Positions 63,927 through 64,000 of a DNA stretch of 64,000 bases are shown one piece after another. Under the pieces are notes generated by a model that searched no databases, was not told where the DNA came from, and was given only the letters and a program-made list of their open reading frames with translations. The stretch lies in assembly GCF_947179115.1 (NCBI RefSeq), contig NZ_CAMXCI010000004.1, positions 1-64,000 of the forward strand, given 5' to 3'. This DNA comes from Commensalibacter papalotli (lineage in GTDB: Bacteria; Pseudomonadota; Alphaproteobacteria; Acetobacterales; Acetobacteraceae). Positions within the stretch are counted from its first letter, which is position 1. Every line of letters begins with the position of its first letter. The position numbers and the translations under genes are program-made.

Positions 63927-64000
63927 CATCTCACTACGATTTTCATCGCCATTGTGCTTGGCACAATGTTTGTAAGCTGGACTGTCTCTTTACCCTAGGA
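63927..64000 (-). other. 3' part of a putative group I intron in the tRNA anticodon loop
   Basis: The minus strand holds, in order from the window edge: AAAGAGACAGTCCAG, resembling the conserved S/P7 3' segment of group I introns (AAGAUAUAGUCC); CTTACAAAC; a perfect 8-bp hairpin CATTGTGC/GCACAATG (63950-63968) in the P9 place; a hairpin capped by GAAA (63937-63948); and a terminal G (63927) before tRNA position 37. Bacterial tRNA group I introns after anticodon position 36 are known. The catalytic core and 5' splice site lie outside the window. Confidence 0.5.

Noticed and set aside
63887..64000. Acceptor part of a permuted (two-piece) tmRNA
   Set aside because: The 3' end with CCA would fit, but the strict 5-base variable region, AA at 37-38 and the P7/P9-like upstream sequences fit a split tRNA better, and no tag-coding part is seen to the left. 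Not fully excluded.
1..64000. CRISPR arrays and insertion sequences
   Set aside because: No regularly spaced repeats of 23-40 bp with unique spacers and no transposase-like frames with terminal inverted repeats were found.

Overview
The window is AT-rich, densely packed chromosomal DNA from an alphaproteobacterium. Gene content and context (GatCAB amidotransferase, a DUF1489 protein beside hemW, Kup, rsmB-rpe-heparinase, a WD40/CobW pair, polyol metabolism with an MFS polyol carrier) suggest a low-GC member of the Acetobacteraceae such as Commensalibacter. That assignment is an inference from gene content; no rRNA is present to confirm it.

Layout. (1) 1-3530 is the end of an integrated element that runs off the left edge: the tail of a DUF4116-like repeat protein, an XRE repressor with its own operators, a chain of tiny overlapping genes, an AlpA/excisionase-like protein and a P4-type integrase facing a tRNA-Ser(GCT). 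(2) 3.7-43.5 kb is mostly housekeeping: gatCAB, a Sel1 protein, an acetyltransferase, ynfA, an FAD oxidoreductase, two cation-diffusion transporters and a His-rich CobW-type GTPase (zinc handling), cell-surface glycan genes (O-antigen ligase, three glycosyltransferases, heparinase-like protein), a sulfur-relay operon (two cysteine desulfurases, ferredoxin, mnmA), an amino-acid permease, rpe, rsmB, a YggS protein, kup, hemW, and two lipoproteins with related SPOR domains, one of them a lytic transglycosylase. (3) 43.8-45.2 kb holds an orphan umuD and a small unannotated gene for a peptide with a double-glycine leader, followed by a small hypothetical protein. (4) 45.2-52.0 kb is a polyol/ketohexose catabolic cluster: SDR dehydrogenase, GatZ/KbaZ-like protein, PfkB kinase and ROK regulator on one strand, a ketose 3-epimerase-like protein and an MFS carrier on the other, with a candidate operator between them.

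(5) 52.3-63.9 kb is a compact integrative element of about 11.6 kb, bounded by an 18-bp direct repeat (one mismatch). Its right copy lies in the 3' end of a tRNA gene on the minus strand. It carries an integrase, an unknown protein, two small genes resembling terminase-small-subunit N-termini, an AlpA-like regulator, a two-gene primase/DUF927 helicase replication module, an iteron-like cluster that may be an origin, and one large cargo gene. The cargo is a 1785-residue protein with an N-terminal PD-(D/E)xK-like nuclease region, a STAND/NACHT-like P-loop ATPase and a long helical C-terminus, the plan of antiphage Avs-type proteins. A good promoter for it coincides with one of two paired repeats that flank the attachment core and look like integrase arm sites.

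(6) The tRNA at the right edge has a canonical 3' half back to position 37, but the sequence upstream resembles the 3' end of a group I intron (P7-like segment, P9-like hairpin, GAAA-capped hairpin, terminal G). This fits a self-splicing intron in the anticodon loop, as known for bacterial tRNA-Arg(CCU). The 5' half is outside the window.
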